The position numbers were made by a program, and so were the translations under genes. From Sclerotinia nivalis (lineage: Eukaryota > Ascomycota > Leotiomycetes > Helotiales > Sclerotiniaceae), in assembly GCA_029531795.1 (NCBI GenBank), contig JAPEIS010000005.1:2292001-2356000 (forward strand): a stretch of DNA of 64,000 nucleotides, given 5' to 3'. Of the stretch, positions 1-11,358 are shown one piece after another. The notes under the pieces were generated by a model. That model was not told where the DNA came from, did not search any database, and saw only the letters and a list, made by a program, of their open reading frames with translations. Within the stretch, counting starts at the first letter, position 1. The number at the start of each line of letters is the position of its first letter.

Positions 1-403
1 TTAGCTAAAGAAGCATGATCCCTATATCGAATTCGTATTTAATACCTTTCGCTTCGATAATAAGTTTTGTCGAAAGTCCTATAATACGTTTGTGCAATTA
101 TCGAGTGTCCGAGCCCTATCCGATATCCCTGTCAAAGCCTGTTCTGTTTATCTATTGCTTTGTTTTGAAACGCTAAAGAAAAGAGATATAGCAAGCGTTT
201 CAATCCGAACTTGCTCGATGTACGCCTGTCGAAGCTATAAGATATTCCAAGCTAGTATCGATTTGATAGACCGAATCCTGAAGGAAAAAGAAGATTTTGC
301 TCCCGAAGATTTGCCTGTTGAATTCCGTTTATAGATCGATGTATTTTCTTTATGTAACGTTGACAAACTATCTTCGCACTGCCCATACAATCATGATATC
401 CGA

Positions 404-1486
404 TTGCAAGATAAAATTAAGCTACCATTTGGAGCTCTGTATTCAATATCTCGGGATGAATTGAAAGCTTTGCAAGAATGGTTAAGGGAAAACCTAGCAA
501 AAGGATTCATCCGATCGAATTCCTCCGCTTTTGTTTCGTTTGTCTTATTTGTTAAGAAACCCAATGGTGATCTTCGATTCTGTGTAGACTATCATACGTT
601 GAATAATTTGTCTATGAAAGATCGATACCCGTTGCCTTTAACCAAAGAGTCTTTGAATAATTTGAAAAAGATGAAGTATTTTACAAAAATAGATATCATC
701 TCGGTCTTCAATAATATCCAAATCAAGGAAGGACAAGAATATTTAACTGTATTTTGTATTCGATTCGGTTTGTTCGAAACTTTGGTTATATCGTTCGGGC
801 TGACCGAAACCCCAGCAATGTTCCAACGATTTATCAACAATACTTTAAGAGAATACCTGGATATATTCTGCACTGTTTACTTGGATGATATTCTGATTTA
901 TAGCAAAACCTATTCTAAACATATAAAGTATGTACAAAAGATACTAGATGCTTTACGGAAAACTGGATTGTATACCAATCTATCGAAATACAAATTCCTG
1001 AAACCTGAAACGAAATTTCTAGGTCTAATTGTAAGTCGAAAGAAAATCCGAATAGATCCAGCCAAGATTAAGACAATAATTGATTGGAAAACACCGAAGA
1101 ATCTGACAGATATACAAATATTTATAAAGTTTAGTAATTTCTATCGATACTTTATTCGCGACTTCTTCTCGATCATTCGTTTGATAATAAACCTAACCAA
1201 AAAGGATGTAGCCTTCTAATGGGATTCTAGTTATAAGAAATCATTCTCGAATCTGAAAACCGTATTTATAGCAGCATCTGTGTTAGCCTTTTTCGATTGG
1301 AAGAAGAATGTAATCCTAGAGACGGATGTATCGGATTATATATCTACTGGAGTCCTTTTCCAATACGATAACAATGGGATTCTGAAATCTGTTGTATATT
1401 TTTCAAAAAAGTATTCGATTACAAAATGTAATTACAAGATTTATAATAAAGAATTACTAACAATTATCTACTATTTCGAAAAATAG
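404..1486 (+). pseudogene. Gypsy reverse transcriptase and RNase H fragment
   Basis: The frame 404-1219 carries the LTR-retrotransposon RT hallmarks: the [19 protein letters not shown] block, the [16 protein letters not shown] block, and the catalytic [11 protein letters not shown] motif (YLDD at about 880-891). It opens at TTG, not ATG, so it is a segment of a longer polyprotein and not a gene start. After a stop at 1219 the RNase H part continues in 1280-1486 with LETDVSDYISTGVLFQ and the typical SKKYSITKCNYKIYNKELL string. The stops prevent production of a functional enzyme. Confidence 0.92.
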
Positions 1487-1666
1487 TAATCCGAATTAAA
1501 AAACATCTCTTTCTTGATCAAAATCATTACAGATTATAAAAATCTGGAGTACTTTATAACAACAAAACTATTGAACTATTGTCAAATTTATTAATTTGAA
1601 TTTCTATCCCGTTTCAATTTCAAAATTATATACCGTCTTAGAAAGCAAAAAGCGAAACCCGATGCT

Positions 1667-3478
1667 TTGATCAAAAGATCAAAGGATTTATCTAAAGAAA
1701 AGGATAAACATTTTCTTTATCAAAATCAAACTATTCTGAAAATTGAAAATCTAAATATAAATCTGTTTTTTATTGTTAAACCAAAAAAGAAAGTCCGTTT
1801 CGCGATTACAATCTGTAACCAAACCTGTACTGATATTCTATCGTCTATCCGCAATTCTGAATTATCTATCTACGAATCTGGATTACCTGCCTGTGAATTT
1901 GAACTATCTATGATATCTGATAATTCAATCCCTATCCAATTATCTGAATCTATATAATTGGAACCCCTTGAAGAACTGAAACCCCTATTCGTTGAAGCTT
2001 ACCTATCCAACCCGTTTCCACTATCGATCTTAAAGGCTTTAAAAAAGAATATTGCTAGACATCTGTATATTACATTATCTGAATATACTATAAATAATGA
2101 TCTATTATATTATCATAAAAAACTTTATATTTCTAACTACGATCTTCTAAAAGCAAAGCTTCTCCGAATAATCTACAATTCCCCTGTTGCTGGATACCTG
2201 TACTATATTTGTATCTTCGAATTGCTTTTTCGAAATTACTATTGGCCTGAATATTACGACTATATTTTCTATTGAATACGTAATTGTTATTGTTACTATC
2301 GAACTGCTCCGAACCGTAAAGGACAAGAAGAAGTCTTATACCCTCTCCCGATCCCACAACAAGCCTAAAGAAATATCTCAATCGATTTCATCATTTATCT
2401 TCCGAAAAACTCTGGATACGATACGATATTTGTTATAATCGATCGATTGACCAAAATGAAGTATTTCCTGTTCTGCCGAGGAATTTGTAACTCCGAAGAA
2501 ATCTCCCATCTGTTCTTAAAGCATGTATAAAAGCTCTACAGCCTACTGCAGATTATTATATCCGATCGTAGAGTTCAATTTATCTTTGATTTCTGGAAGT
2601 ATATCTGTAAACGATTAGATACTGTTTCGAAGCTATCGACAATTTATCATCCTGAAACCGATGGACAAATGGAAAGGGCGAACGCAATACTCGAACAATA
2701 CCTTCGCTCGTATATATCCTACCTGTAGGACGACTAATCCGAATAGCTACCGATCGCCGAATTCTCGATTAACTCTGCCTGATCCGAAAGCTCCTATCTA
2801 TCGCCGTTCTTTATCAATTACGGTTTCCATCTCCGAATGGGTTTCGAACCCGTTGCGCTCTTCGATCGCCCTGGAGTTTTGGATGCTGAGGAATTCGTCA
2901 AAAAGATAAAATCGATTGTCGATCATTTAAAGATCAAACTGATCGCTAATCAAGTCTGCTATTCGAAGAATACCGATTCCCATTGTTCGTTTGCTTATCG
3001 ATACCAGCCTGGAGATCTAATCTGGTTTAATGCTAAGAATATCCGAACTTTTTGTCCCTAGAAGAAACTAGATTGGAAGAACTTAGATCCCTTTCAAATT
3101 CTGAAGAGTATAGGCTCGTACGTTTACGAATTGGAGCTCCCTACCTCTATAAGAAATCATTCGGTCTTTCATATTAATCTATTGTATCCCGTCAATGATG
3201 ACTCTATCCCCGATCAATGCAACCCGCCTCCCCCTCCTATCGAAGTTGAAGACATTGAGCAATTCGATATAAAGGAAGTCCTGGATTCCTGATAGGAACG
3301 TTGGGGCTGTGGTGGCCCTTACTTGAAATATACTGTTCGATAAATAAACTATAATACACCTATCGAAGAGCCTATAGAGTATTTGGAGAATGCTCAAGAA
3401 CTGATCCGTAATTATCACCATCGTTATCCGGATAAACCTGATCCCCCTAATCGTCTCAACGAAGCTCGACCCTAAGAA
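1667..3478 (+). pseudogene. Gypsy integrase and chromodomain, many stops
   Basis: Pieces of a DDE integrase are readable across stop codons. These include an N-terminal zinc-domain-like part (to about 2275), the core acidic positions in SIDFI (about 2380), IISDRRVQF (about 2560) and ANAILEQYL (about 2690), and the post-core block LIWFNAKN (about 3018). A chromodomain follows at 3240-3470: the VEDIEQFDIKEVLDS start, the KYTVR strand (about 3325) and the closing LENAQELIRNYHHRYPDKP helix. Chromodomains direct integration to particular chromatin in this group. At least seven stops break the reading. Confidence 0.88.
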
Positions 3479-3487
3479 AAAGGATAC

Positions 3488-3700
3488 TATCACAGGGTCC
3501 CCGTATATAATATACAGAAACCACTCGGGTTCCGATCCGTAGGAATCGGACCTTGGATAAATGTAGGCTAGCCCCGGTCGGGGCTAGCGCTACACATAAA
3601 TGTATTTAAGAAACCGTTCCTTCTATAGAAACGTAACTCTTCGAGCTACATCTTATCAATAAAAGTGATTTCTGTTATCCTGTCTGCTGCCTCCGTGATA
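3488..3700 (+). repeat. 3' LTR of the chromovirus (213 bp)
   Basis: The LTR starts TATCACAGGG (a mutated TGTCACGGGG) and ends CCGTGATA. The same 213-bp sequence occurs in reverse orientation at 51249-51461, which fixes both ends. It contains a conserved palindrome, arms GCTAGCCCCG and CGGGGCTAGC (about 3570-3591). Compared by eye with the other copy there are about 16 differences, all transitions, and about 14 of them are G-to-A or C-to-T in this copy. Confidence 0.93.
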
Positions 3701-5945
3701 AGTATACTGGATAAGGAAAATGTTGAATAGGCATCTTTCGATTATATAACCTTTCTCTTTCGTTTGATCGGTTTTATTGTAAATATTAAAGAGTTGAATA
3801 GTATGATTCCCTTAAGTGATATTGATAATTTGGATATCTGAATTTCTAGGGGAATTCGGGGCTAAAGATATTAGTAGTTTGTATATCTTTGAAATGTATA
3901 TCATTGTTCGAGAACGAAGGTTTGAAGAGTAATTAAGAAGGAATTGAGAGAAATTGGAATAGGCGATCGATCTAGTTGAAGAATAATCTTTTTCAGGATT
4001 TGGAAGGATTTATAGTTCTTGAATAATTAGAAGATCGATGTTGAATTCTATAGCAAGTTGAAGAGTACTTTTTATAGTTTGAGGGCTTTTGTTTAAATTG
4101 ATTTGAAGGATATGAGTATTATTGTATAGTATTAATTGGTTTTCTTTATAATTGTTTGATAGATTTCGCAAGATTTCAAATTGGCTTTATGATTTCCTTA
4201 GCAATTAGTATATTTGATTATTAGATATTGATAAAGTTTGCTTTTTGTTTGATAAACTAAACAGAAATGTCCAATAGTAGAATATTTATTGCTATATAGT
4301 TTACAAATAAAAGGTTTCTTGTAATATGATTTGTTGTAATCAAAACTTTGGTATTTTTGGTATTGAGAATTGGATTTGGAATTGTAGAACTTTTCGATTC
4401 TTATATTAATTTTAGCGATATATAGCCTTTTTCGAATAACTAGATCTGTTTTTTTTTCGGTGGTAAAAGTTATTACAATAATTCCTTTTCGTTGAATTGT
4501 TCTTTTGATTGATGAGGTGAATTAATATAGTGTTCTTATTAGAGAGTAATCAGAATTATATGTTTTAATTTTTTTTGAAATAAGATCTATTCCTTTAAGT
4601 CTTGAGAATTCCTTGATTAGGATCTTGTGGATGATTACTTTGTGTTATGTTTGATCTTTCTGAATTCTTTCAGATTTTAATATTTGGTTTCAGATTCCTT
4701 TTTTATTCAATAAGAATTGAGAGGTGAATAGATTGTTGGTGGTTATAATAAGGTTATTATTGGTAGAAGTAGTAATGATTGAGATAACGGGATCTTTGAT
4801 ATTAGTTGTTTTGAATGCTTTATTGATTTGGTTTTTTATTTGAAGAGATGAGAAGGAAAGGGGATATTCGATTTCCGGGTTGATAAGGATTAGATATCTT
4901 ATTGAGATATCCTTTTTTTCTTCTTTTTGTTTTATAAATCTTTGTTTTGTAGGTTTTTCTTTTGTAACTAAATTTCATTCTTCTGTGGTTTTAGTGATAG
5001 TAGTATAGTTTGTATTATTAGTTGATGTGATGATTATAGAAAAGGGGATTGAAGGATTCGGAAGATTAGAAAGATGATTAGTTTGTTTTTCGATTCGTTT
5101 GGTAGCGTTTTCCAAATAAGAGATTTGGGATGTGTTACGGGTTCATCTCCCTTCACCTGCACGTGATCATGTGTGCCTTAGGCACACATGCATATACTCA
5201 CTTCTATATAGTCAGGTCACCTCCTTGACCTTCTTCTTCTCCTCGTAATACAATAATAGATCAAACCTACATATACCTTTTCCCTCACCGTGATAGGATG
5301 TAATAATATTTGAGGCTTTTGTGAGCTTTCCTTTTTCGAGGTATTCGCGGAATATTTTGATTAGATCGAGGAGTTTTGATTGTTTTTCATTATCCTTTTC
5401 CAGGGAAGTGGTTAGGAGAAGTAAATCTTTGGTTTGTTTGATAGCTTCTTTTGATGAATTGGTATAAAGTTCTGAATGATTGAATTGTTGTTTTCATTTA
5501 TTATTGAATTGAAGTATTAGGGGATTGGTTGGTGATTTGAATAGATTATTAGAGCTCAAGATATCGTGTTGAGCTTGAAAGTTGAAGGGTTGGGAGGGGA
5601 TAGGGTTGGAAAGGATGAATAAGGGGTTATTGTTCTTTTTATAAATGGTATACTCAGTATAGTTCTTTTGGTATAGAATGTCTAGTATCATTTCTGAACG
5701 ATTGAATGGGGTAGTGTCTGTTATGGAGATTTCTTTATTCATAGTGAAAAGATGAAGAGGGTGAGAATTTTTGTATTTTAATGCGATTTCATATGTTTTG
5801 GGTGCCGGCGATAGTATCACAACAACTATTGGTTCGATTTCTTTGGGGATAATTGCATTTAATTGAGATTGATTTGTTTAGTATAAATAAGGTATAAAAA
5901 GGGCGTATTTCGAAGAATAATTTTTCTTCAAAATTTGTTGTGTGT
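3701..5945 (-). mobile_element. LINE (non-LTR retrotransposon) copy 1, 5' half
   Basis: The sequence is homologous along its length to the 5' half of the LINE at 47136-53310. It covers the start of the endonuclease region (3701-4000), ORF1 with its zinc-knuckle region (about 4170-4700), and the ORF1 N-terminus (5494-5820, including an SNPIPSQPFNFQAQ-like segment matching the second copy). Both copies share the same 5' terminus, TGTTGTGTGT (ending at 5945 here and 53310 there). The 3' half was separated by the gypsy insertion and lies outside the window. Frames are broken and the sequence is AT-rich. Confidence 0.85.
5133..5295. repeat. Solo LTR (163 bp) inside LINE copy 1, with 5-bp TSD
   Basis: The block is absent from the corresponding place in the second LINE. 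It begins TGTTACGG, ends CCGTGATA, and is flanked by GGATG on both sides (5128-5132 and 5296-5300). Those are the features of a solo LTR left by recombination. It contains a near-palindrome, arms TGTGTGCCT and AGGCACACA (about 5170-5188). It is not the same family as the LTR at 3488-3700, although the termini are similar. Confidence 0.82.
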
Positions 5946-7547
5946 GATAAAACAGCGGAAGGAAGACGCTGAAAACAAGGTGCAAATCACTTACATCTAG
6001 TTAATAGTAGATACATGATTGATCGTGCATGTGACAATGGGTCACATAGATCTATACCAGATTCGTGACACTATTTGTCTATCTAACTATACTACATGCT
6101 CTATACTACCTACTATACTATCTGTCTATACTATCTAACAATACCACATGTTCTACGCTACCTGCCTACACTACCTACCCCGTCTACTTCATACCCACCT
6201 CCTTTCTATCCACTAAAACACATTCCCGCCCTATGCTCCCCAATCTCCGCATCTACCATCCAAATTCAAATACAAATACAATTATCCCACAAACAGAAAA
6301 GCGAATATCTCCTACAATACAAATCCATCCCATCCCATCCCATCCCATCTCTATCGACAACCTATTCCCCTCACCACCCACCACCCTCCCCTCACCACTA
6401 ACCCCCCCACCTTTTATTATTATGATTTTACATCAACTCCTCTTTTTAAATCAGCTCCCTTCCTTTCCATTCGATATATACCCCACTCACCTACACCTCA
6501 CTGATCATACCTTACTCATATTTCACTCATATCATTCTATATTCATTTATACCTCACTTAAAGCTCACTCACCTACACCCAACTCACTCACTCATTCCTA
6601 TACAAACTCTACAAACTCTATTCTCTACTACCATCCACAATGTAATATCATAACAAACTAGCTTTAGTTGATCATTCTATTGATTGATATCTTCAACTTT
6701 CAACTTCAAAATCCCCCCGTAAAAGATTCAAGCACCATAACATGTCATCCATCCATCCATCCATCCACTCGCCACTATCCTATCCTATTCCAAATTCTAT
6801 CTCACATACCTCCCTCCTATTCATCTATTCATCCATGCATCCTTCCCATATACACACATACACACACAACTCACTACAACACCGCAACTACAAAACAAAG
6901 CAAAAGGACTTATCACCAACCAACACCAACAATTTTCAAGTGTATATTTATTTACCTATTCCTGTGCCCATACCCATGCTTATACCCATTCCCACCAAGT
7001 TCCAAGTTCCACGCACATTTCTCGATCTCTCCATTATCCATCTACCAAAGCCTCATACAATCTATCATCCATAGTCCGAAAACCGCCAATCATCCCCATC
7101 ATCTCCATCATAAAGTCGTGTAAAACTGTAAAACAATATTTATATATATATATATATCTTCCAAATCTCTCCCTTTCCGTCACTTGTGTCTCATTCGCAA
7201 ACCTCGCTCAACTAACCCCTTCATCTACTCCAGCACCACGAATTGAACGAATTGAATGTACAAATGAAGCGACCAAGGAGAACCGAAAAAGCTTTCCGCC
7301 TCGGTGGTCCCCAAAATTTAATAACAATGAATGTTCCTTTTCCATGCCCTCTCTCACGATATAGAGATATCCCGGCCGTCGTTTTTCTCATAAATATAAC
7401 TTAATAAAAACGATCGAAAGCATTCTCCTATACAGTAACGCCTTGCCCAACTTTCTACTTGTGTAAAATTTGCGACACAGTTCGCTAGAGAACGACAACA
7501 CGTATAATTCATATACCATTATTCGAAAGAAAAAAAGAAAGATTAAA
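5946..7547. other. Gene-free stretch with a G-poor, pyrimidine-rich block
   Basis: Past the LINE end there is about 110 bp of ordinary sequence. From about 6060 to 7130 the plus strand is almost free of G: by eye 3-4 G per 60 bases in several lines, and none in 6361-6420. It carries CATCC and CATC tandem runs (6328-6350, 6745-6768). Open frames here are by-products of rare stops and encode only Pro/Ser/Thr/Ile-rich low-complexity text. The block lies downstream of the minus-strand gene ending at 7548. Confidence 0.6.
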
Positions 7548-9567
7548 TCATATAGCCCAACTTCCTCTTCTGGCTCGTACGCCCCATGCACTCGGTGATG
7601 CGGCACCATTCGACATCGATGGATGTTGACGAGCCCATTCTAAGATATATATTCGTAAAGCTTTCCATCTTGCACCATAACCCCCTTGACATCTTTCGCC
7701 ATTAATAGATTTTCCAGTCTTCTCTTCTACATGACCATCAACGGCCACCAATCCGATGTGACCTTTAATATTCTGACTTTTGTCATCTACTCGCAGCTCA
7801 TCTTCAGAGATTTTAGAAATCTTTGCAAGTTCTTCGTCGTATTGCCGAGCTAAAGATGGATATCCGAGGGAAAGGTAATTATAAACTTGTGTGACGAAGG
7901 TATCATCGAATTCTTCCAACAAAATATCTTCAGCTTTGGACCTGGCAACTTCGGCTTTTAACCTATCGTCCAGTCCACTTAGCATCTGAAGACCACCCTT
8001 GCTTTTTTCGGACGATTTGACAGAAACGTCTGGTACTGCATTTGAAAATGCGGAAGAAAACGGATCGTCCATTTCAATTTGTGGGGTCGCAATCATCTGC
8101 GGTCTTTTGGCAATATCCGGGCAGAGATATTGCTCATTTTCCTCGGCAACACAATAACCACCCCATAATCCTCCACCATCTTCGACCCGATGCAGCTGTA
8201 CGTCATGTCGTTGATCGGATTCGAATTTTGTCGCTTTCGGCGACGGACACATGCGAAATATTAACTCACCACCAAGCATTGGAGGGGATGCCGCGTTGCG
8301 CATTCGAACTAATTCAGCTTCTTTCTGTTTGTCTTGAGGAGTACCGCTCGGTCGTGTCTTATCCGTCATTCCATTTGTCCAAAATGGATCGTGAAATGTT
8401 GGGGCTGTGGCTTCCTCAGCTACTCTCTTACTGGCCTCCTCTTCTCTCAACCGATTCAGATTCTCCTGATGTTGCTGCATTTCTTTCGCTGCCCACCCAA
8501 CCTCAGTAGAATTTCTTCGTAGCTCCTGAATATGTGCATCGTCCACTAACATGCCCACACCTTCCACCGACTCTTCCTCCGAAGCTGTATCTATCTCCCT
8601 ATCGTAGAAATGTTCCACAATTTCGTATGCAGACTCGTTGGGAAATGCCGCTAATGCTTGTTCCATGAGTTGTTTCTCAGCAGCTTTGGCAGCTAGTGCC
8701 AGGAGATAACCTGAAAATCGCTCATCGCAACTTTCTCGTGTTCGTGCCATTTGCATTCTTAGCATAGAATCTTCGGAAGATCCTAATGAACCAGATAATG
8801 ATGGAGTAGATTCGCCATCATGCTCTTCAACTTGGTTCTCATCCGAATCTTCCTGTGAATTCTCATCTGACTCTATAGGGTCCAACTCTGGTTGATAAGA
8901 ATTTGATCGCGTGGTTTGTCTAGTATTAAGGTGAGGTCGCATTGAGGGTTGTCGACGTGGAGGAAAAGGTGGAACTTGAGAGTGTATATCTGTAGATGAC
9001 GAAACTGGAGTATTCTCGGGTGCTAAAGGAACTGGTATGGGTCGTATGTATTTTCGTTTTCTGTCTACGTAAATGTGATTTGTACCCTAGGAAACGTTAG
9101 ACACTATCCAATGGGAAGGAAAAAGCCGCAGGACATACAGGCGTTATATCAGTCTTATCGATGGGTAAAGTAGCGGGGCCGGGAGTATTTGATCTCTTGA
9201 ACCTCTGTGATGTTTCTATTAATTGGGGTGTGAACCTCCTTCGAGGAGCCGGTGAATCTGCAGTAGCTGGAGCTTGTGATTTGAGCTCGGGAGTAACCTC
9301 TGGAGTTGGCAGAGGGTTGGGTACCCTCACTTTGCTTGACTTTTGAGTGGTTTCAACGGGTTGAGGCAGGAAACGTCTTTTTGGCGGGGCAGCAACGGCA
9401 AAGTCCTTCGTTGCAGTTGTATCCTCAACAGCCTCTACATTTTCCTTCTTGTTACTTCTTGTTGTAGTCTCGACAGGTTCAATGGCGAACTTTCTTACTT
9501 TCTTCACCGTCTCTCCAATCGGAGTTGGTGAGAATCGAGATCGTGGTGGGGGTGACGTAGCTGACAT
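7548..9567 (-). CDS. Conserved-looking hypothetical protein with repeated R-F-P-ET motif
   Basis: Two exons, complement(7548..9086, 9139..9567), 655 aa. The 52-bp intron 9087-9138 has a GTATGT donor, a CTAAC branch and a TAG acceptor, and it joins the frames in phase 0. I do not recognise the family. The N-terminal 145 residues are Pro/Ser/Thr-rich and basic, and contain four copies of a short pattern R-F-x(2-3)-P-x-x-ET (residues about 9-20, 25-34, 64-73, 109-119). An acidic Ser/Glu segment follows, then a probable coiled coil with repeated E/R/Q (ELRRNSTEVGWAAKEMQQ region). A better-ordered C-terminal half contains VTQVYNYLSLGYPSLARQYD and ends RARRGSWAI. No signal peptide or membrane segment is visible. 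The protein is probably intracellular, possibly a regulatory or scaffold protein; that part is inference. Confidence 0.85.
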
Positions 9568-11358
9568 CTTGTTGGAGAGAATTGAGAAGTAGGAAATGAT
9601 GAATCCCTATTCTTGTATTTAATTTGATGCATACCAGGAATGGAATGAATGTTTGAAAAGTTCGAACTTGTGATTAAAAAGTTATAGAAATCGAGTGAAT
9701 GTGGTGTATGTTGGGTTGTGTTGTATTAGTAGATTTTTGCCCTGGTCTTATTGTCCAGCTTGTGAATAGCATTGCATACTAAGTAGGTTTTGGCTTGGAT
9801 CGAGGTATAAGAATGGTAATTGTAGGGAGAATTCACTGACATAAGTCGGTCTAAATTGATATGATGATTGGGGATTGAGTGGGGATGAAATCAATCCTTG
9901 GTTTGCCTCGTTCTAGAAGCGAAAAGATTGTGGGTTGAGTCGAGTCTGTGATTTTAGTGAAGTTGTAAGAAACCAGTGAAGATTGAATATTCGAGGTTGA
10001 AGTGGAGATAATGGCTGCAAACACGATAGATACGGAGGTACTTGGAAGTAAGCCCCCGCTTATACAAGGGGGGGGGGGATGGAAACTTCATGTGTTATGT
10101 GGGTGTGAAAGTAGTGAAAGAAGACCACATGTCAACTTCATTCCTTTCATATAATTGATGAATGTAATTAAAATTATGTATCAATGAATTATAGAAGGGA
10201 AAGAAAAAGACATAAACTGATGAGTTTGATGTATGATTATAATAATTATTTAATAAATAGTTAGATATTTACGAGTACAGAACGAAAGCAATACTTAGGT
10301 AGATGAAGGTTATTCATTCAATTCCCCACGAGGTTGAATTCGGCTATGCTATCTAGGTACTGAACGTAAACGGTAACAAAAAGCCTCTATGAAATCTGAG
10401 GAAGAACTTTTACTGCAATAGGAACAACTACAATTCTTGCTTCCAGCCATACCAAAACAATCCGACACTTTCATACCCCTCAATCATATCTCATATCTCA
10501 AACCTTAAACTCAAACACCGAACATTACCATACATACCTAGTACATACCTAACATCTCATCTTTCTTTCCCGGATGAGATATCCGGCTTTCCCTTGTACA
10601 TGTATAACCAACACCACATCAAATTCCCATTGAAAAATCCATGGATATACAACAAACCCAACCATCAAGCACATAACATAACCATACTTCGGATTATAAT
10701 CTCACAATACAGTACGGGTAACCTTATTCATCCGAAATCCTTCCCAAGATCTTCACATGAACACGCGACCATTATTATTATGGCGGCCAACCTCATGTCC
10801 ATACATATTTATTACATATATTTAGATACTGTACACCGCACATATGCATACAAAGTTCTGATCAACGTTTCCTCATCAAATGCAAGCCCTCAATACCACT
10901 AAAGCCTGGGCAATAACCTAATTTACCTAATAAAGCATGTCTCATAAAGTCCTCTTTCGTTGCTTCACAAATAGCTATTGCATATACAAGTGCAATTCAA
11001 ATGCAATTCAAATGCAGCTGAAATAATATTATTATATCGAATGTAAACCCTTACCCTACTTCACATGCCTATCGTGTAAAGGGATGGCAGCAAATTAGTT
11101 CTGACGCCATTCCTCTCTACATATGCTCCCTATTGTGTGATTTCGAAATAAATAAAATGAGTGAATAAACGAAGAATGAATGCAAAAATGGCACTGTACA
11201 TGGCCAAAATGTCTGATACAACTACACAGCCGATGTGTAGATTTGTGTAAGGGATCTGAAAAGCCCCATCATACACAAATGAGTCAAGAGACTCGAACAG
11301 ATCCATGGAAATAACAAAACGAGGAAGAACCATGACAATTAACCCTCAAACGAGGTAA
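9568..11358. other. Intergenic region, no gene seen
   Basis: This holds the probable promoter of the minus-strand gene starting at 9567 and the 3' side of PIS1. A G11 run lies near 10069-10079, and AT-rich sequence with short CA/AT runs covers 10440-10900. The small frames here have no homology I recognise and no splice context. No RNA gene was identified. Confidence 0.5.

Larger units (their letters stand above)
1..3700 (+). mobile_element. Ty3/gypsy chromovirus, degraded, 5' part outside window
   Basis: Going 3'-ward there is a polyprotein remnant with reverse transcriptase (404-1219), RNase H (about 1280-1486), integrase (about 1960-2900), a chromodomain (about 3240-3470) and then an LTR (3488-3700). 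The order RT-RH-IN-chromodomain defines chromoviruses of the Ty3/gypsy group. Many in-frame stop codons and high AT content show that it is dead, and the mutation pattern suggests RIP. Gag, protease and the 5' LTR would lie left of position 1. It interrupts the LINE that resumes at 3701, so it is younger than that LINE. Confidence 0.93.

Noticed and set aside
2830..2860. GGGTTTCGAACCCG resembling a tRNA T-arm
   Set aside because: No acceptor, D-arm or anticodon arm around it; it is within the gypsy integrase coding remnant.
6065..7123. Long plus-strand open frames (up to 198 codons)
   Set aside because: They exist because G is nearly absent, so TAG and TGA stops are rare. The text is low-complexity Pro/Ser/Thr/Ile and different frames overlap.
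8042..8509. 155-codon plus-strand frame inside the 655-aa gene
   Set aside because: Antisense shadow of a supported coding exon.
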